Assembly (NCBI GenBank): GCA_030619885.1 | Contig: JAUXAN010000010.1 | Location: 1 to 59,503, forward strand | From: a bacterium | GTDB lineage: Bacteria > Hydrothermota > DG-26 > JAUXAN01 | Length of the DNA stretch: 59,503 nt | Reading direction: 5' to 3' | Shown here: piece after piece, positions 24,502 through 32,723 of the stretch | How the letters are laid out: the number at the start of each line of letters is the position of its first letter | How positions within the stretch are numbered: the stretch's first letter is position 1 | The notes under the pieces: generated by a model | What the model saw: only the letters and a program-made list of their open reading frames with translations | Told to the model about the DNA's origin: nothing | The model's database searches: none | Translations under genes and position numbers: made by a program

Positions 24502-27108
24502 ATGTTTACAAAAATTAAACAAAATCTGACACCAAAGTTCATCTTTTGCCTGATGCTCATTTTGAGCTGGACTACACTCAGAGCTCAGGATGACATAATG
24601 AAAGTCACCCTCGATAACGGGATGACTGTCGTGGTTAAGGAGAATCATACAGCAGAAGTAGTATCTCTACGAGCTTATGTTAGATCAGGAAGTATTTATG
24701 AAGGTAAATATCTTGGTTGTGGTATATCTCATTACTTTGAACATATCCTGGCTGGTGGGACGACCACGAATCATACAGAAGATTATTTTAACAAATTGAA
24801 ACAAAAAATCGGAGCCAGTTATAATGCGTATACAAGCCGTGACCATACCTGTTATTATCTAACAGTGAACAGTAAATACCTGGATGAAGCTCTTTCGATG
24901 TTAGCTGATTGGCTGATGAATTGTGTCTTTGACTCTACCGAAATCGCACGTGAGAAAGGAGTGATTCTCAAAGAAATCCTGATGCGAGAAACTCCTCGAC
25001 ACAAAGTATGGGAGATTTTTAATAATGCACTCTATAAGGTGCATCCGACGAAATACCCTATCATTGGCTACACTGAACTTTTCAAAAAAATTACTCGTGA
25101 TGATATCTTGGCTTATTATGATAGACTCTATACTCCCAACAATATGCTTTTTATAGCAGTAGGTGATTTTAACAAAGATACAGTCCTCTTGAAGATAAAA
25201 GAAACATTCAAGGATTTTGAGAGAAAGCCCTTAGATTTTCCAATCTTACCTGCAGAACCTCGGCAAGTAAGCAAACGGGTTGTGGAAACCGAGTTAGATA
25301 TTAGTGCTACAAGTCTTGCAATCGGTTATCACACTGTCAATATTTCCGATGGTGATATGTATCCTTTGGATGTACTTGCAAATGTCTTGGGAGAAGGCAA
25401 GAATTCCAGGCTCAATAAGATTTTAAAACAGAAAAAACAGATAGTTAATTATGCGTACAGTTATTCCCATACACCTCACTATGTAAACGGATCATTTGTA
25501 ATTAGGACAGAGACATCTGACCCACAAAATGTAGTAGAGATTAAGCATGTCATTTTTAACGAAATTGAGAAAGCCAAGAAGAAATATATCTCCGAGTATG
25601 AACTTAAAAAAGCCAAGAAACAAATTCTGGCAGAAAACCTTCTTTACGAGCAAGATATTAGAGTTCAGGCATCAAGTATTGGACGGTATTGGATTGCGAC
25701 CAAAGATCCAAATTTCTCTGAGATTTATGTACGAAGGATCCAACAAGTCACCAAGGAAGATATAAAAAGGGTAGCCAACAAATATTTTCACGACGAGAAC
25801 ATGGTTGTTGTGACAATAAAGCCGAGTAGTTCGGAGAAACCACCACTCAAGGAGACGGTTTCTGAGAAAGTATCTGTAGGAAGGGTTCAAAAACTCAAGT
25901 TGGACAATGGGATCACCTTGTTATTCAAGAGAAACCTCAATTTCCCTACTATCTCTATCAAGGCAGCTTTCAAGGGTGGAACCAGGTATGAGACGGAAGA
26001 GGATAATGGAATTACCAATTTTATGGTGGAGATGCTCCTGAGAGGAACGAGGAAACGGACCGCCGAAGAGATAGTCGAAGAGTTTGAAAGAATAGGAAGC
26101 TCCGTCAATGCCACAGCAGAAAAGGATAGATTCCATCTGGCCACTGATATTTTAAGAGACGATATAGATCGTATTTTGGATGTCTTGGCAGATATTGTCT
26201 CTAATCCGACCTTTCCAGACGACGAAATCGAAAAACTAAGAAAAGAAATCCTCGCCAACATCAAAAGACAACAAGACGATCCCAGAACCATAGCTAAACA
26301 GTTTTTCCATCAACAATTATATACTGAACATCCGTATAGATTGCCTACACTGGGTACAGAGAAGAGTGTTTCTGGGATCACAAGAGAAGAAATAAGGGCG
26401 TATTACGAAAGGTATGTAGATCCAAGCAATATGGTTCTGGGCATCTTCGGTGATTTTGACGAGGTAACTATTGTGGCAAAAGTCAAGGGAGCATTCAGGG
26501 GATTCAAGTCAAAAGAGACACTTCTCCCAGAAATTTCTCCTGAACCTGAACTTCTTAATGACAAGGAAGTTTTCAATTATTATCGTCATCCACAAGTAAC
26601 GATTTTTTTGGGCTTCCCAGCAGTGAAAAGCTCAGATAAAGACTATTATGTTCTGAAGGTAATCCAAAATATTTTCAGCGGTAACTATTCCAGACTGCAC
26701 CAGGCTCTACGGGGGGAAAGGGATTTAGTATACTATGGATATGGATATCAGCGTGCCAATATAGACCGCGCTGCATTCGTAATTTCTGCCCAGACTTCCC
26801 AGAAGAATTACGAAGAAGTGGTTGTCATTTTAAAAAGGGAAGTTGAAAGGTTGAAGAGCGAATCTTTGACTGATGAAGAATTGGAAGGGTTCAAGCAAGA
26901 AATAATAAACTTGTATCCCATTTACTACCAGACCAATGCTGATCAAGTATCTCAAGCAGTTTTTTATGAGACCATTGGATTGGGGTATCAATTCTTTGAC
27001 GAGTTTCTGAATAATATACAGAAGGTCACCAAAGAAGATGTACAGAGGGTGGCGAGGAAGTATTTCAACAAATCAGTTCTTGCAGTATCCATGCCAGAGA
27101 GTGAATAG
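24502..27108 (+). CDS. M16-family zinc protease, two-unit, exported
   Basis: An 868-residue M16 (pitrilysin/processing-peptidase-like) protein with a signal peptide (FIFCLMLILSWTTLRAQ). It has two M16 units. The first (about 35-435) holds the inverted zinc motif H77-Y-F-E80-H81, where Glu80 is the general base, and a downstream Glu-rich helix (EIAREKGVILKEI) that gives the third ligand. The second unit (about 455-868) has MVEMLLRGT where the zinc motif would be, so it is an inactive partner half, as is typical. It ends with YSRLHQALRGERDLVYYGYGY, the substrate-binding R/Y region. Such periplasmic enzymes degrade peptides within a closed chamber. Good ribosome site GGGAGG; the promoter is at 24413. 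Confidence 0.92.
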   Translation: MFTKIKQNLTPKFIFCLMLILSWTTLRAQDDIMKVTLDNGMTVVVKENHTAEVVSLRAYVRSGSIYEGKYLGCGISHYFEHILAGGTTTNHTEDYFNKLKQKIGASYNAYTSRDHTCYYLTVNSKYLDEALSMLADWLMNCVFDSTEIAREKGVILKEILMRETPRHKVWEIFNNALYKVHPTKYPIIGYTELFKKITRDDILAYYDRLYTPNNMLFIAVGDFNKDTVLLKIKETFKDFERKPLDFPILPAEPRQVSKRVVETELDISATSLAIGYHTVNISDGDMYPLDVLANVLGEGKNSRLNKILKQKKQIVNYAYSYSHTPHYVNGSFVIRTETSDPQNVVEIKHVIFNEIEKAKKKYISEYELKKAKKQILAENLLYEQDIRVQASSIGRYWIATKDPNFSEIYVRRIQQVTKEDIKRVANKYFHDENMVVVTIKPSSSEKPPLKETVSEKVSVGRVQKLKLDNGITLLFKRNLNFPTISIKAAFKGGTRYETEEDNGITNFMVEMLLRGTRKRTAEEIVEEFERIGSSVNATAEKDRFHLATDILRDDIDRILDVLADIVSNPTFPDDEIEKLRKEILANIKRQQDDPRTIAKQFFHQQLYTEHPYRLPTLGTEKSVSGITREEIRAYYERYVDPSNMVLGIFGDFDEVTIVAKVKGAFRGFKSKETLLPEISPEPELLNDKEVFNYYRHPQVTIFLGFPAVKSSDKDYYVLKVIQNIFSGNYSRLHQALRGERDLVYYGYGYQRANIDRAAFVISAQTSQKNYEEVVVILKREVERLKSESLTDEELEGFKQEIINLYPIYYQTNADQVSQAVFYETIGLGYQFFDEFLNNIQKVTKEDVQRVARKYFNKSVLAVSMPESE

Positions 27109-27255
27109 GGGCGCAGATATCACGGCCTAAAAGGCTTGTGCCATACGTTAACCACGAATGACATCCCTGGTCTGCTTGAAAAAGGGTCAGTCCCTACGAT
27201 CGCAGACCCGCACGGGATCCGTATGGAGAAGATCTGACCATCAGGTCGATTTTCC
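27109..27255. repeat. Repeat spacer with GTCGCAGACCCG and GGATCCGTATGGA elements
   Basis: No gene is seen. It contains TTAACCACGAATGACATCCC near 27154, ATCGCAGACCCGCACGGG at about 27199, GGATCCGTATGGAG after it, and CAGGTCGATTTTCC directly before the -35 of the next promoter. Confidence 0.6.
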
Positions 27256-27283
27256 TTGACAAGATTTTTTTAAATATTATATT
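27256..27283 (+). promoter_or_regulatory. Promoter of the M23/WbpD/WbpE genes
   Basis: TTGACA 27256-27261, a 16-base spacer, then TATATT 27278-27283. The GGGAGG ribosome site and ATG 27302 follow closely. Confidence 0.8.
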
Positions 27284-27301
27284 GTCTATTAGGGAGGAAC
27301 A

Positions 27302-28207
27302 ATGAAAAAGTTCAATATAGTATTGATGCCGCAGAATGTTAATCGGATTTTAAATTTGCATATCCCTTACTTTGTGCTATATATCGGGATTGTATTCTTA
27401 TCCCTTTTCATTGCTGCATTTATATTTCTTGCCCGCTCTTATTACATCAAAGTCGTTGACCAGATAGCACTCTCAAATTTAAAAGAAGAGAACAGAATGC
27501 TTGAAGAAAAACTCAGTGCCTTTGACAGAGAGATAGAGAGATTGAAGGGAGCGATGGAATATCTTGTTGATACGGATACAAAATTAAGAATACTCGCTGA
27601 TTTGACGGGCGTCAGTGAAGATGTGAGGAAGCTTGGAATAGGTGGAACACTGCCTACAGAGAAAATGGATTCGAAACTCGAAGAAAAAATCGAGTCTATC
27701 TCTATGAGAGTGGATGAGTTGTTAAGACAGACTGAATTCCAGAAGGAGAGTTTTTCAGAGATATATTCTACACTGAAGAGCAAGAAGCACCTCCGAGACC
27801 ATACCCCATCCATCAGACCATGCTCGGGTTTCTTTGTGAGCGGTTTCGGGTATAGAAGGGACCCATTTACAGGACAGAGGAAATTGCATGAAGGGATAGA
27901 TCTGGCAGGTTCTGTTGGAACACCAATCTATGTGACTGCCGACGGTGTGGTAAAATATACAGGCTATAAAAAAGGCTACGGACTTACAATCATCGTTGAC
28001 CATGGATACGGTTATTCGACGAAATATGGACATCTTTCGCGAATTAAGGTGAGACTTGGACAGAGGGTGATGAGGGGACAGATAATTGGTGCATTGGGCA
28101 AGTCAGGAAGATGCACAGGCCCCCATCTCCACTACGAGGTGAGGGTAAGTAACAAAGCCACTAACCCGCTCAATTATATCATTCCAAATGTCACATACTT
28201 CGATTGA
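27302..28207 (+). CDS. M23 (LytM-type) peptidase, membrane anchored
   Basis: A 301-residue inner-membrane protein. One transmembrane helix at about 22-45 (YFVLYIGIVFLSLFIAAFIF) is followed by a coiled coil (about 58-90 and 120-165). The C-terminal LytM domain has the zinc motif H196-EGI-D200, and H275-L-H277 in GPHLHYEV, so all metal ligands are present and it should be an active endopeptidase on peptidoglycan cross-bridges. The layout resembles MepM/EnvC-like cell-wall enzymes. It is the first gene of a unit with two sugar-nucleotide enzymes, overlapping the next gene at TGATG. Confidence 0.93.
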   Translation: MKKFNIVLMPQNVNRILNLHIPYFVLYIGIVFLSLFIAAFIFLARSYYIKVVDQIALSNLKEENRMLEEKLSAFDREIERLKGAMEYLVDTDTKLRILADLTGVSEDVRKLGIGGTLPTEKMDSKLEEKIESISMRVDELLRQTEFQKESFSEIYSTLKSKKHLRDHTPSIRPCSGFFVSGFGYRRDPFTGQRKLHEGIDLAGSVGTPIYVTADGVVKYTGYKKGYGLTIIVDHGYGYSTKYGHLSRIKVRLGQRVMRGQIIGALGKSGRCTGPHLHYEVRVSNKATNPLNYIIPNVTYFD

Positions 28208-28776
28208 TGACAAAATATTATAGACATAACACCGCTGTAGTTGAGAGAGGTGCTGTTGTAGGGGAAGGGACAAAAATCTGGCATTTCTCTCACATTATGA
28301 AGGGCGCTCACATCGGTAAAAATTGTATAATAGGACAGAACTGTTTTGTAGGAAGCAGGGCGAAATTAGGTAATTTCGTCAAATTGCAGAACAATGTGTC
28401 TGTCTGGGACCTCGTTACACTCGAAGATTATGTCTTCGTTGGACCATCTGCAGTATTCACCAATGATGTAAATCCCAGAGCAAAATATCCAAAGGGTGGT
28501 AAGTGGGTACCAACAATAGTTAAGGAGGGCGTATCTATCGGGGCGAATGCTACAATCCTATGCGGAATCACTATTGGAAAGAATGGATTCATAGGGGCAG
28601 GTTCAGTTGTAACCAGAAATGTCCCTGACTATGGACTGTTCGTTGGTATTCCAGCGAGACTTGCAGGATGGATGTGTGAGTGCGGTGAGAGATTGAATTT
28701 CATCGAAGAAGAGAGTAAATGTAGCAAATGTGGAAAGAGATATTTAAAGAAGGGAACCGAAGTAAGATTAGTATGA
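28207..28776 (+). CDS. WbpD-like UDP-sugar N-acetyltransferase (left-handed beta helix)
   Basis: A 189-residue acyltransferase of the hexapeptide-repeat family, residues 10-150 forming the beta helix (VVERGAVVGEGTKIWHFSHIMKGAHIG, GANATILCGITIGKNGFIGAGSVV). It resembles WbpD/WlbB, which N-acetylate the 3-amino group of UDP-2-acetamido-3-amino-glucuronate for O-antigen. The conserved NNVSVWDLVTLEDYVFVGPS supports this. A C-terminal CxC...CxxC cluster (CECGERL, CSKCGKRY) should bind zinc and is often seen in this subgroup. ATG 28207 overlaps the stop of the M23 gene. It is followed by a WbpE-like aminotransferase, the preceding step of the same pathway. Confidence 0.88.
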   Translation: MTKYYRHNTAVVERGAVVGEGTKIWHFSHIMKGAHIGKNCIIGQNCFVGSRAKLGNFVKLQNNVSVWDLVTLEDYVFVGPSAVFTNDVNPRAKYPKGGKWVPTIVKEGVSIGANATILCGITIGKNGFIGAGSVVTRNVPDYGLFVGIPARLAGWMCECGERLNFIEEESKCSKCGKRYLKKGTEVRLV

Positions 28777-29876
28777 AGATTGGATTGATTGATTTAAAAA
28801 AACAGCACACCCCATTAGAAAATGAGATTAAAGTTGCCTTCGATAGAGTTTTGAAAAGCGGGATGTTCATACTTGGGGATGAGGTCAGTTCTTTTGAAAC
28901 AGAGATCGCATCGTATACAAATTGCAAATATGGGGTTGGTGTTGCATCTGGAACAGATGCTTTGCTTTTATCTTTGAAGGCAATAGGCATAGAAAGAAAT
29001 GATGAAGTGATAACAACCCCATTTACTTTTACCGCTACTGCTGAAGTGGTTGCGCTCCTTGGAGCAAGACCTGTCTTTTGTGATATAGACCCTAAAACCT
29101 ACAATATTAATCCTGATGAGATTGAAACAAAGATAACCTCTAAAACCAAAGCGATACTCCCTGTCCATCTATACGGGCAGAGTGCCGATATGGACCTTAT
29201 CCTTCAAATTGCAGAATCTCACAATTTAAAGGTAATAGAAGACGCCGCACAATCTATAGGTGGCGAATACAGGAGAAAGAAACTCGGTTCGCTCGGAACA
29301 GCAGGATGCATAAGTTTTTTCCCGACAAAGAATCTCTCCTGTCTTGGAGATGGTGGAATGGTACTAACCAATGATGAAGAAATCAGGGACAGACTCCAAA
29401 GATTGAGACTTCACGGCGCCAGAGAAAAATATCGATACCCAACACTCGGATATAACAACAGGCTCGATGAGATTCAGGCAGCATTTTTGAGAATAAAATT
29501 GAAATATCTGGATGGTTGGAACGAAAGGAGAAAGGAGATCGCTAAAGCCTACGATGACTCTATAGCAGATTATGTGCAAACACCTTATGTCGAACCCCAT
29601 AATTTGCATACCTACCATCAATACTCCATACGCACCAAGAAGAGGGATGAACTGCAGAAATACTTGAAGGATAATGGTGTTGCCACTGCGATACATTATC
29701 CAATTCCTCTCCACCTCCAGCCAGCATACTCTTACCTGGGCTACAAGGAGGGGGACTTTAAAGAATCCGAATCTGCATCGAAGGAAATTCTGTCGCTTCC
29801 AATCTATCCCGAACTCACGGATGAGGAGGTAGATTATGTGACAGAAACGATATTGAAATTTTTCAAATCCCATTAG
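28773..29876 (+). CDS. WbpE-like DegT/DnrJ/EryC1 aminotransferase
   Basis: A 367-residue PLP enzyme starting at ATG 28773, which overlaps the acetyltransferase stop (ATGA); a longer frame upstream runs inside that gene and is not used. Family blocks are GVASGTDALLLSLKAIGI, TTPFTFTATAEVV, PVHLYGQSADMD, EDAAQSIGGEY and SFFPTKNLSCLGDGGM, where Lys186 holds PLP. The C-terminal YHQYSIRTKKRDEL is also typical. WbpE/WlbC aminates the 3-keto group of UDP-2-acetamido-hexuluronate before WbpD acts, which fits the pairing here. The pair points to a 2,3-diacetamido sugar in a surface polysaccharide. The oxidase partner wbpB is not in the window. Confidence 0.92.
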   Translation: MKIGLIDLKKQHTPLENEIKVAFDRVLKSGMFILGDEVSSFETEIASYTNCKYGVGVASGTDALLLSLKAIGIERNDEVITTPFTFTATAEVVALLGARPVFCDIDPKTYNINPDEIETKITSKTKAILPVHLYGQSADMDLILQIAESHNLKVIEDAAQSIGGEYRRKKLGSLGTAGCISFFPTKNLSCLGDGGMVLTNDEEIRDRLQRLRLHGAREKYRYPTLGYNNRLDEIQAAFLRIKLKYLDGWNERRKEIAKAYDDSIADYVQTPYVEPHNLHTYHQYSIRTKKRDELQKYLKDNGVATAIHYPIPLHLQPAYSYLGYKEGDFKESESASKEILSLPIYPELTDEEVDYVTETILKFFKSH

Positions 29877-29916
29877 CGATTAAGACAGATAATGCATTAA
29901 CCACGAATGACATTCA

Positions 29917-29942
29917 CCCCGCACTTACGCACAAGTGCGGGG
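29917..29942. repeat. CCCCGCACTT hairpin
   Basis: Arms CCCCGCACTT (29917-29926) and its complement (29933-29942), 10 bp with a 6-base loop. It splits scaffold text TTAACCACGAATGACATTCA and AATCACGAATAAATAT. Confidence 0.8.
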
Positions 29943-29965
29943 CGGGTAATCACGAATAAATATAA

Positions 29966-30033
29966 GGATTTAGATTGCTTGGGGTTTGGAAATTGGGATT
30001 TACTTTGGATGTGGCAGTATTGGGATTTCTCGG
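29966..30033 (+). repeat. Dispersed ~65-bp repeat, copy 2 (upstream of the O-antigen ligase gene)
   Basis: Reads GGATTTAGATTGC, GGTTTGGAAATTGGGATTTA, CTTTGGAT, GCAGTATTGGGATTTCTCGG. It matches copies at 1632-1704 and 36971-37021. It ends 35 bases before ATG 30069, on the same strand as that gene. Confidence 0.75.
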
Positions 30034-30068
30034 ATTAATGTAAAATATAGAATTAAAATTGACATAGA

Positions 30069-31223
30069 ATGGATAAAAAACGGTTATGTAACAGAATTAT
30101 CCTTTTCGCCCTCTTCTGCTTCGTCTTAGGTGCCCCTTTCTCAATTACCATCACACAAGTTGCGTTCTTCTTAGGGCTCCTGGGTTGGTTTGTGAAATCT
30201 ATATTTGGAAAGCAAAAGCCAAAGTTCGGACCTTTGGAGATATGTTTTATTCTATTTATTTTATCCACAATAATATCATCTATATTCTCTGAACATAGCT
30301 CTGAAAGTTTCATCCGCTCCCGCGAACTATTTTTTATCTTGATAATATACCTCTTCTCAAGCAATCTAAAAAAAGAGAAAATCATTAAATTCTTGCTCTT
30401 CGTTTTAATACTGTCCACTGTTGTTACTTCAATATATGGATTTATCCTCTATACGAAAGGTATGCAGGAGAGGCTCTCTGGCAGGATAGCGATGCCCCTC
30501 ACCTTTGGTGGAATATTGATGATAGTCATCTCTGTGGGGGTTTCATTGTTTTTAGATGCAGAAAAGAGAGAGAAACTCTTTTTGTTTCCTTCTATTCTAA
30601 TATTGATAGCTGCTTTAGCGTTCAATCTTTCAAGGGGTGCATGGGTAGGTCTGTTCTGTTCTCTTTTGACTATAGGTTTTTTGAGAAGCAAAAAATTAGT
30701 TATCCTGGTTATGGCAGTCATTGTAGCAGGATACTTTCTGCTCCCAGGAAAGGTCGTTAACAGAGCCAGAAGTATAGTTGACCTTCACGAGTCCTCCATA
30801 AGCGATAGACTATGTATGTGGAGAAGCAGTATAGATATGATCAAAGACCACCCAATTATTGGTGTCGGTGTTATAGATTTAAGAGATTTATACGATGAAT
30901 ACAAACCACCTGAGGCAACGGAGATAAGGCGAGGTCACATGCACAACAATTTCTTAAATGTAGGCGTCCATCAGGGTATTGTGGGGCTGGCGATTTTTAT
31001 CGCACTATTCGTAGTTATCATAAAGGATGAATACAGAATTTACAAGGGGGTCCTAAAAAACAAGTTTCTATCGTCTGTAGTATTGGGCTCTCTTGCTGCA
31101 TTTGTTGGGTTTTTAGTGAATGGGATTTTTGAGTTGAACTTTCGTGACTCTGAAGTAATAATGTTAATCTGGTTTACAATAGGTGTAGCATTGGCATCAA
31201 AAAAGATTTTAACCCCGCACTAA
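30069..31223 (+). CDS. O-antigen ligase/polymerase (Wzy_C/WaaL type)
   Basis: A 384-residue inner-membrane protein with ten or more hydrophobic segments. The Wzy_C signature is present: NLSRGAWVGLFCSLL in the middle, then RLCMWRSSIDMIKDHPIIGVGV and a large periplasmic loop with HMHNNFLNVGVHQGIVGL, whose His and Arg are the conserved residues. Such proteins join or polymerise polysaccharide on undecaprenyl carriers, which suits the sugar genes upstream. There is no clear ribosome site; a possible -10 (TAAAAT 30054-30059) lies ten bases before ATG. The last codons and the stop come from the CCCCGCACTA hairpin at 31211-31239, giving the tail ILTPH. Confidence 0.85.
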   Translation: MDKKRLCNRIILFALFCFVLGAPFSITITQVAFFLGLLGWFVKSIFGKQKPKFGPLEICFILFILSTIISSIFSEHSSESFIRSRELFFILIIYLFSSNLKKEKIIKFLLFVLILSTVVTSIYGFILYTKGMQERLSGRIAMPLTFGGILMIVISVGVSLFLDAEKREKLFLFPSILILIAALAFNLSRGAWVGLFCSLLTIGFLRSKKLVILVMAVIVAGYFLLPGKVVNRARSIVDLHESSISDRLCMWRSSIDMIKDHPIIGVGVIDLRDLYDEYKPPEATEIRRGHMHNNFLNVGVHQGIVGLAIFIALFVVIIKDEYRIYKGVLKNKFLSSVVLGSLAAFVGFLVNGIFELNFRDSEVIMLIWFTIGVALASKKILTPH

Positions 31224-31239
31224 ATCATAGTGCGGGGTT
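31211..31239. repeat. CCCCGCACTA hairpin that forms the 3' end of the O-antigen ligase gene
   Basis: Arms AACCCCGCACTA (31211-31222) and its complement (31228-31239), 12 bp with loop AATCA. The stop codon TAA of the upstream gene lies inside it. GGGGTTTAT on the right arm could make it a weak terminator. It is followed by scaffold text ATCCGTGTCAACATCAG. Confidence 0.8.
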
Positions 31240-31381
31240 TATCCGTGTCAACATCAGTCCATTCCACAGGATCCGTATGGAACGGATCCAGAGATGGAAT
31301 TCCTTGTCTTTCTCTTGATGGATAGGAATTTAATGGGGATGGGTATTCGTGTATTTCGTGTGTTTCGTGGGCTCTCTTTTC

Positions 31382-31930
31382 TTAACCGAACTCGCTCAGG
31401 GTTTTGTAGAAAATTTCAAATGATGGCGCATCGTAGAGGACAAAGCGAATCTGTTGGATTTCGGGGAATTCTTTGACTGCTTCCACTACGGCATTTATGG
31501 CAACTCTTGCTGCCTCTTCCATCGGGTAACCGAACACACCTGTCGATATGGCAGGAAAGGATACGCTCTTCAATGTATGTCTGGCGGCGAGTTCAATAGA
31601 ATTTCGATAACATCTGGTCAAAAGTTCAGCATCAATATCAGAACCTTTATAGACAGGTCCTACCGTATGGATAACATATTTTGTTGGTAAGCGATAACCT
31701 TTTGTTATTTTCGCTTCACCGGTTTCACACCCACCGAGGGTCCGACATTCCTGATACAATTCGGGTCCAGCGGCTCGATGGATTGCGCCGGCAACGCCTC
31801 CTCCCGGTGCAAGCGCTTTATTTGCGGCATTCACTATCGCATCTGTATCCTGGGCGGTAATATCGGCCTGAACTACTTCCACTGTGGTCTGGTTAATCTT
31901 TATCTTCCTTTCTTTCGCAGGTCCTTCCAT
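31382..31930 (-). CDS. Macrodomain protein (ADP-ribose binding/deacylase type)
   Basis: A 182-residue macrodomain protein. The start at ATG 31930 is chosen because the longer frame runs into the tRNA-Gly gene. Signature blocks are ADITAQDTDAIVNAANKAL, GGGVAGAIHRAAG, TKGYRLPTKYVIHTVGP and ISTGVFGYP, as in YmdB/MacroD-like proteins. These hydrolyse O-acetyl-ADP-ribose or remove ADP-ribose from protein or nucleic acid targets; Asn37 and the GGGVAGAI loop are the expected ligand contacts. No strong ribosome site is seen. It lies 17 bases downstream of the tRNA cluster on the same strand, so it may be expressed from the tRNA promoter. No ART toxin partner is visible beside it. Confidence 0.9.
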   Translation of the reverse strand: MEGPAKERKIKINQTTVEVVQADITAQDTDAIVNAANKALAPGGGVAGAIHRAAGPELYQECRTLGGCETGEAKITKGYRLPTKYVIHTVGPVYKGSDIDAELLTRCYRNSIELAARHTLKSVSFPAISTGVFGYPMEEAARVAINAVVEAVKEFPEIQQIRFVLYDAPSFEIFYKTLSEFG

Positions 31931-31947
31931 AGGGAGTTTGGAGCAAG

Positions 31948-32020
31948 AGCGGGAGACGGGACTCGAACCCGCGACACTCAGCTTGGAAGGCTGATGCTCT
32001 ACCAACTGAGCTACTCCCGC
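31948..32020 (-). tRNA. tRNA-Gly(TCC)
   Basis: A 73-base cloverleaf: acceptor GCGGGAG/CTCCCGC, D-arm AGCTCAGTTGGTAGAGC, anticodon stem TCAGC around CTTCCAA (anticodon TCC), T-arm GCGGGTTCGAGTCCCGT. CCA is not encoded. It is the last of three tRNAs. Confidence 0.95.
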
Positions 32021-32024
32021 AGAA

Positions 32025-32106
32025 TGGGGAGGGGAGGATTTGAACCTCCGAAGGCTTCGCCAACAGATTTACAGTCTGCCCCCTTTGGCCACTTGGGTAC
32101 CTCCCC
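32025..32106 (-). tRNA. tRNA-Tyr(GTA)
   Basis: An 82-base class II tRNA: acceptor GGGGAGG/CCTCCCC, anticodon stem CAGAC with loop TGTAAAT (anticodon GTA), long variable arm, T-arm GGAGG TTCAAAT CCTCC. It lies four bases from tRNA-Gly. Confidence 0.95.
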
Positions 32107-32131
32107 ATTATTTCAAAAAAACAAAGTCCTG

Positions 32132-32203
32132 AGCTGGTGGAGGGAGTTGAACCCCCGACCTGAGGTTTACAAAACCCCTGCTCTGCCTCTGAGCTACACC
32201 AGC
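32132..32203 (-). tRNA. tRNA-Thr(TGT)
   Basis: A 72-base cloverleaf: acceptor GCTGGTG/CACCAGC, D-arm AGCTCAGAGGCAGAGC, anticodon stem GGGGT around TTTGTAA (anticodon TGT), T-arm GGGGGTTCAACTCCCTC. It is first in the tRNA unit. Confidence 0.95.
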
Positions 32204-32230
32204 ATTTCAAAACTATCGGCTCAATCTTTA

Positions 32231-32258
32231 GTATTACTTATATTTTGCTTCTTGTCAA
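32231..32258 (-). promoter_or_regulatory. Promoter of the tRNA-Thr-Tyr-Gly unit
   Basis: TTGACA 32258-32253, a 16-base spacer, then TAATAC 32236-32231, read on the minus strand. The first tRNA starts at 32203. Confidence 0.8.
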
Positions 32259-32651
32259 GAGAAAACACGGTCACTCACAGAATGGCGAATCCCACCCCAG
32301 GGGTGGGATTTAGGGACATCTACCTACGGTCGCAGACCCGTATGGGATCCGTATGGACTTGGCCCGATAAATCTGGTTATGGAGTGCAACAACCGTGTTG
32401 TTGCCAGAAAGTGCATTGACACGGTCAATGCACTCCAAAGAACTCATATGATATGCTATCTAACGGATAAACCTCTCTTACCATTGGATTCCTCAACTTG
32501 TTAAGGAATATCCTTTGGATTGCAGAAGCTTGCTTCTGCAATTGTCCGTGTGGATCCGTATAGACAAGAGTAAACTCTTGCATTCCATATTAAGAATTAT
32601 CCCGAACGAGTTCGGGATTCCGAGTTCGTGTAATTCGTGGGTTCTTTTTCC
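32259..32651. repeat. Intergenic hairpin cluster
   Basis: No gene is seen. There are six hairpins of unrelated sequence. They are 32288-32310 (arm AATCCCACCC), 32386-32404 (GCAACAAC), 32410-32434 (AGTGCATTGAC), 32519-32542 (ATTGCAGAAGC), 32565-32580 (CAAGAGT) and 32599-32618 (ATCCCGAAC). Between them are GTCGCAGACCCGTATGGG and GGATCCGTATGGA elements (32335, 32553). The last part reads TTCGTGTAATTCGTGGGTTC and runs into the next promoter. Confidence 0.75.
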
Positions 32652-32680
32652 TTGACTTGTTCATATATTTATGGTAGATT
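32652..32680 (+). promoter_or_regulatory. tldD-tldE promoter
   Basis: TTGACT 32652-32657, a 17-base spacer, then TAGATT 32675-32680. GTGGGTTCTTTTTCC lies directly upstream of the -35. Confidence 0.7.
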
Positions 32681-32723
32681 AATAATGAGAACAAGACGCG
32701 GAATTTAATTTAAGGAGGTATAA

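Noticed and set aside
31930-32005. Longer reading frame of the macrodomain gene reaching 32005
   Set aside because: The extra codons lie in the tRNA-Gly gene; the ATG at 31930 gives a normal macrodomain N-terminus.
31778-32419. A 213-codon plus-strand frame across the tRNA cluster
   Set aside because: It is antisense to three tRNAs and the macrodomain gene, and its product resembles no protein.
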